Assembly: GCA_017472105.1 (NCBI GenBank) | Contig: JAFUQY010000185.1 | Span: 1-6,481, forward strand | Length of the DNA: 6,481 bases | Source of the DNA: Clostridia bacterium | GTDB lineage: Bacteria > Bacillota_A > Clostridia > Oscillospirales > CAG-272 | Direction of reading: 5' to 3' | Shown here: one piece after another, positions 4,734 to 6,481 of the stretch | Layout of the letters: every line of letters starts with the position of its first letter | How positions within the stretch are numbered: position 1 is the stretch's first letter | Position numbers and translations under genes: made by a program | The notes under the pieces: model-generated | Seen by the model: only the letters and a program-made list of their open reading frames with translations | Told to the model about the DNA's origin: nothing | Databases searched by the model: none

Positions 4734-5786
4734 ATGAAAACTGTCGCAGTCCTGTTCGGCGGCCGCTCCTCGGAGTACGATGTCTCCCTGTCCTCCGCGT
4801 CCGGTGTGCTCGCCAATATCAACTATGAAAAATATAACGTCATCCGCGTCGGAATTACCCGGGAAGGCGCGTTCTGGCTCTTCGAGGACGACAATGCCCT
4901 CATCGCGAAGAATGAATGGATGAAAGGGAAGGTGTATCCCATCTCTCTTGACCTCACAGACGGATGCCTCAGCGCCGAACGCGAAACCGGCACCGAAAAG
5001 ATCAGGGTCGACGTTGTTCTGCCCGTCATCCACGGCAAGTTCTGTGAGGACGGTACCTTGCAGGGTCTGTTCGCCGTTGCGGGAATTCCCGTAGTCGGAT
5101 GTGACTGCGAATCCTCCGCGGTGTGCATGGATAAGGCAGTCACCAAAGCCATCGTCAACGCGGAAACCGGCGTCCGTCAGGCGAAAGCTGTCGTCATCAA
5201 GCAGACCGATGTGAAGAACGCCGCCGATCTCGCTCCCTACCGCACCAGATGCGAGGAAGAGCTCGGTTATCCCATGTTTGTCAAGCCCTGCCGTGCCGGT
5301 TCGTCCGTTGGCGTCACCAAGGTCAAGACCCCGGAAAAGTTCGCCGCAGCCGTGTTTGCAGCACTGAGAGAGGACGCAAAGGTTCTCGTTGAAGAAGCCA
5401 TTACCGGCGTCGAAGTCGAAGTTGCCGTTCTCGAGGAACACGGCGAATATACCGTTGCACATCCCGCCGAGATCGACTCCGGATCCGCGGAATTCTATGA
5501 TTACGAAACCAAATACATCAGCGACGCGTCGTCCTATTACCTTCCCGCACGCTTGAGCGAGGAAAAGATGAACGAAGTCCGCACCTACGCTGAGCAGATT
5601 TTCAAGGCACTCGAATGCAGAGGCCTCTCCCGCGTCGATTTCTTCCATACCCCTGACGGCGAATTTGTCTTCAACGAAATCAATACCCTCCCCGGATTCA
5701 CCCCGATTTCGATGTACCCGAAAATGATGGTCAACGAAGGCATCAGCTACGGGGAAGTGATTGACAGACTGATTGAATCGGTTTGA
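4734..5786 (+). CDS. ddl: D-alanine--D-alanine ligase
   Basis: Ddl joins two D-alanines with ATP to make the dipeptide that ends the peptidoglycan stem peptide. The 350-residue ATP-grasp protein shows FGGRSSEYDVSL (residues 8-19), LPVIHGKFCEDGTLQG (96-111), GIPVVGCD...SAVCMDK (117-134), the ATP-binding VKPCRAGSSVGVTKV (183-197), VEEAITGVEVEVAVL (219-233), the omega-loop EFYDYETKY (253-261) and the metal-binding end SRVDFF...FNEINTLPGFT (Asp302, Glu315, Asn317). By alignment from memory with E. coli DdlB, its E15-S150-Y216 triad corresponds to Glu14, Ser190 and Tyr261. Tyr at the last position favours D-Ala-D-Ala over D-Ala-D-lactate. The overall pattern (SSEYxVSL, GITREG, IPVVGCD) recalls the VanG-like branch of ligases, but no other resistance genes are present, so a housekeeping role is likely. 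GAGG (4725-4728) lies 5 bp before the ATG. I see no clear promoter in the 88 bp upstream; it may be read through from prmC. Confidence 0.93.
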   Translation: MKTVAVLFGGRSSEYDVSLSSASGVLANINYEKYNVIRVGITREGAFWLFEDDNALIAKNEWMKGKVYPISLDLTDGCLSAERETGTEKIRVDVVLPVIHGKFCEDGTLQGLFAVAGIPVVGCDCESSAVCMDKAVTKAIVNAETGVRQAKAVVIKQTDVKNAADLAPYRTRCEEELGYPMFVKPCRAGSSVGVTKVKTPEKFAAAVFAALREDAKVLVEEAITGVEVEVAVLEEHGEYTVAHPAEIDSGSAEFYDYETKYISDASSYYLPARLSEEKMNEVRTYAEQIFKALECRGLSRVDFFHTPDGEFVFNEINTLPGFTPISMYPKMMVNEGISYGEVIDRLIESV

Positions 5787-5796
5787 GGGATGAATG

Positions 5797-5826
5797 GGCG
5801 GATGTCTGCGCCGCAGGTTCATCGCC
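5797..5826 (+). terminator. Possible weak terminator hairpin after ddl
   Basis: GGCGGATG (5797-5804) pairs with CATCGCC (5820-5826) with one bulged G, and CTGC-GCC-GCAG (5806-5816) closes inside. It lies 10 bp after the ddl stop. The following sequence has GGTTTTGATTT but no clean T run, so termination may be partial. The inner part contains CGCCGCAGG, the core of the repeat's internal motif, so it could also be a repeat fragment. Confidence 0.35.
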
Positions 5827-5854
5827 GGAAGTGTGGTTTTGATTTAACGGAGGT

Positions 5855-5876
5855 CGATTCGTGAATCGCCCCTACG
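5855..5876. repeat. Short palindromic repeat-like sequence
   Basis: CGATTCGTGAATCG (5855-5868) is an inverted repeat with a four-base centre, followed by CCCCTACG. Read on the other strand it is CGTAGGGG then the palindrome. Dispersed sequences of this general form (GTAGGGGCGA plus palindrome) are, from memory, common in many bacterial genomes; only one copy is in this window. Confidence 0.35.
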
Positions 5877-6127
5877 TTGTAGACGCACGTTCCGTCAACA
5901 GAAACAGAGTAAAACCAACCCGCGCCGCAGGCTGAAATTTACGGAGCAAATCCAGTGACACCATCGCGACTGTCAGAGCCCGAAAGAACCACGTCTCGCC
6001 GCCGCAGGCTGAGTTTACCGAGGGAATCCAGTGTCCCGTACACTAAAGGAAGATCGCTCAACTCAAAAGCTGCACGTTGTTAAAACTCCCTGCCCGCCGG
6101 AGGCATTGGGTCCAGGGGTCTCCCCTG

Positions 6128-6164
6128 GTTGCCGAATCAAGAGCCCGGCAACGGAGGGTTCTTG
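6128..6164 (+). other. Pseudoknot candidate in repeat copy C
   Basis: GTTGCCG (6128-6134) pairs with CGGCAAC (6146-6152), and CAAGAGCC (6138-6145) pairs with GGTTCTTG (6157-6164). It is identical to copy A here, so it adds conservation but no new covariation. Confidence 0.55.
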
Positions 6165-6194
6165 CGCCCGCCGCGTAGGCGTACAAATCCAATT

Positions 6195-6211
6195 GAAAAG
6201 CGGAGCTTTTC
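6195..6211 (+). other. GGA-triloop hairpin near the 3' end of repeat copy C
   Basis: This is the same perfect GAAAAGC-GGA-GCTTTTC hairpin as in copies A and B, preceded by a shorter, different spacer. Confidence 0.7.
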
Positions 6212-6261
6212 TACCATAAATCCCTAACGCTTTAGGAAAAACAACCCGCTGTAAGCCATAC

Positions 6262-6281
6262 GAACAACATAGAACAACATA
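6262..6281 (+). repeat. Tandem 10 bp repeat (GAACAACATA, two units)
   Basis: GAACAACATA occurs twice head to tail, 23 bp before the ATG at 6305 and just before its AAAGGAG ribosome site. It may be only slippage in an AT-rich leader. Confidence 0.5.
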
Positions 6282-6304
6282 GAAAATGAAAGGAGCCAAA
6301 CACC

Positions 6305-6481
6305 ATGTCTCTTCTCGTCAAAGCCATCTCTTCCATGGAAAAATGCTTCATGGACGAATCCATCGCATCAAAGCCCGAAATCTCCCGCGTGTCCGCTCTG
6401 CGCGGTGAGGAAATCGCGTTTGAAATCGCTTATACCATGGACGACGCCGCAAGCACGCCCAAATATACCACCGTTTACCGC
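6305..6481 (+). CDS. N-terminal part of an unrecognised protein (possibly DUF4091 family); runs off the window
   Basis: An open frame of 59 codons begins at this ATG and continues past the right edge. AAAGGAG (6289-6295) lies 9 bp upstream, the best ribosome site in the window, and third positions are rich in C as in the neighbours, so the gene is very probably real. The visible part starts MSLLVKAISSMEKCF and includes SALRGEEIAFEIAYTMDD (residues 30-47). It has no signal peptide or membrane segment. The opening 'SSxEKCFxDE ... LRxExxxFxIAY' recalls, from memory, the N-terminus of DUF4091-type proteins (glycoside-hydrolase-like proteins of gut Bacillota). This is a weak guess from a short fragment. 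It sits 69 bp after repeat copy C, and no clear promoter was found. Confidence 0.75.
   Translation, partial: MSLLVKAISSMEKCFMDESIASKPEISRVSALRGEEIAFEIAYTMDDAASTPKYTTVYR

Larger units (their letters stand above)
5887..6236 (+). repeat. Structured intergenic repeat, copy C
   Basis: The third copy shares ACGTTCCGTCAACA (5887-5900) with copy A. CGCCGCAGGCTGA occurs at 5923-5935 and 6000-6012, GTGACAC at 5955-5961, GTGTCCC at 6031-6037 (one base off the usual GTGTCAC) and AAAGCTGCAC at 6066-6075, all at the spacings seen in A and B. The 3' half matches copy A almost exactly, including CCAGGGGTCTCCCCTGG (6112-6128), the pseudoknot (6128-6164) and GAAAAGCGGAGCTTTTC (6195-6211), but it has lost one T (GTACAAAT for GTTACAAAT). 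The tail hairpin CCTAA-CGCT-TTAGG (6223-6236) is of the copy B type. Between 6013 and 6065 it resembles copy B more than A, so the copies look like mosaics. Confidence 0.9.

Noticed and set aside
4662..5822. 386-codon minus-strand frame opposite ddl.
   Set aside because: It is the antisense shadow of ddl, a complete ligase with all catalytic motifs; no independent support.

Overview
The window looks like a chromosomal segment of an uncultured, fairly GC-rich member of the Clostridia (Bacillota), probably a gut or gut-like lineage. Three things suggest this. The gene families are clostridial: a Toprim/DUF4093 RNase M5-like protein beside holA, and a DUF1385 (YqhQ-type) protein overlapping prmC. 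Codons strongly prefer C at the third position (ATC, GTC, CTC, TTC). Shine-Dalgarno sites are of the AAAGGA type. Taxonomy is inferred from these traits, not measured. All recognised genes are on the + strand and are ordinary core genes; none looks like phage, plasmid or defence cargo.

Layout. 1-353: first copy (A) of a long intergenic repeat. 400-2095: holA (DNA polymerase III delta subunit) and a Toprim/DUF4093 RNase M5-like gene, closed by a strong intrinsic terminator at 2107-2139. 2140-2735: a noncoding stretch with an imperfect palindromic element (about 2147-2270), repeat copy B (2296-2610), an AT-rich palindrome, and a good sigma-70 promoter whose -35 box lies inside a perfect inverted repeat. 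2736-4645: DUF1385 membrane protein and prmC with ATGA overlap. 4734-5786: D-alanine--D-alanine ligase (ddl). 5787-6304: noncoding, with a hairpin after ddl, a short palindromic repeat and repeat copy C (5887-6236). 6305-6481: the first 59 codons of a gene that runs off the window.

The genes serve core functions: replication clamp loading (HolA), probable 5S rRNA maturation (RNase M5-like), release-factor methylation (PrmC) and peptidoglycan precursor synthesis (Ddl). They are linked by neighbourhood and not by one pathway.

The unusual content is the intergenic repeat. Three copies of about 300 bp sit in the same orientation within 6.5 kb. Their 5' half is two direct repeats of CGCCGCAGGCTGA exactly 77 bp apart, each followed by a GTGWCAC motif, with spacings identical in all three copies although the sequence between differs. 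Their 3' half is a chain of hairpins that includes a possible H-type pseudoknot. Between copies A and B, six of seven substitutions in that part form three compensatory base-pair changes. That is direct evidence that a folded RNA (or single-stranded DNA) is maintained. I do not recognise it as a named RNA family and propose it as a candidate undescribed structured RNA or structured mobile repeat.
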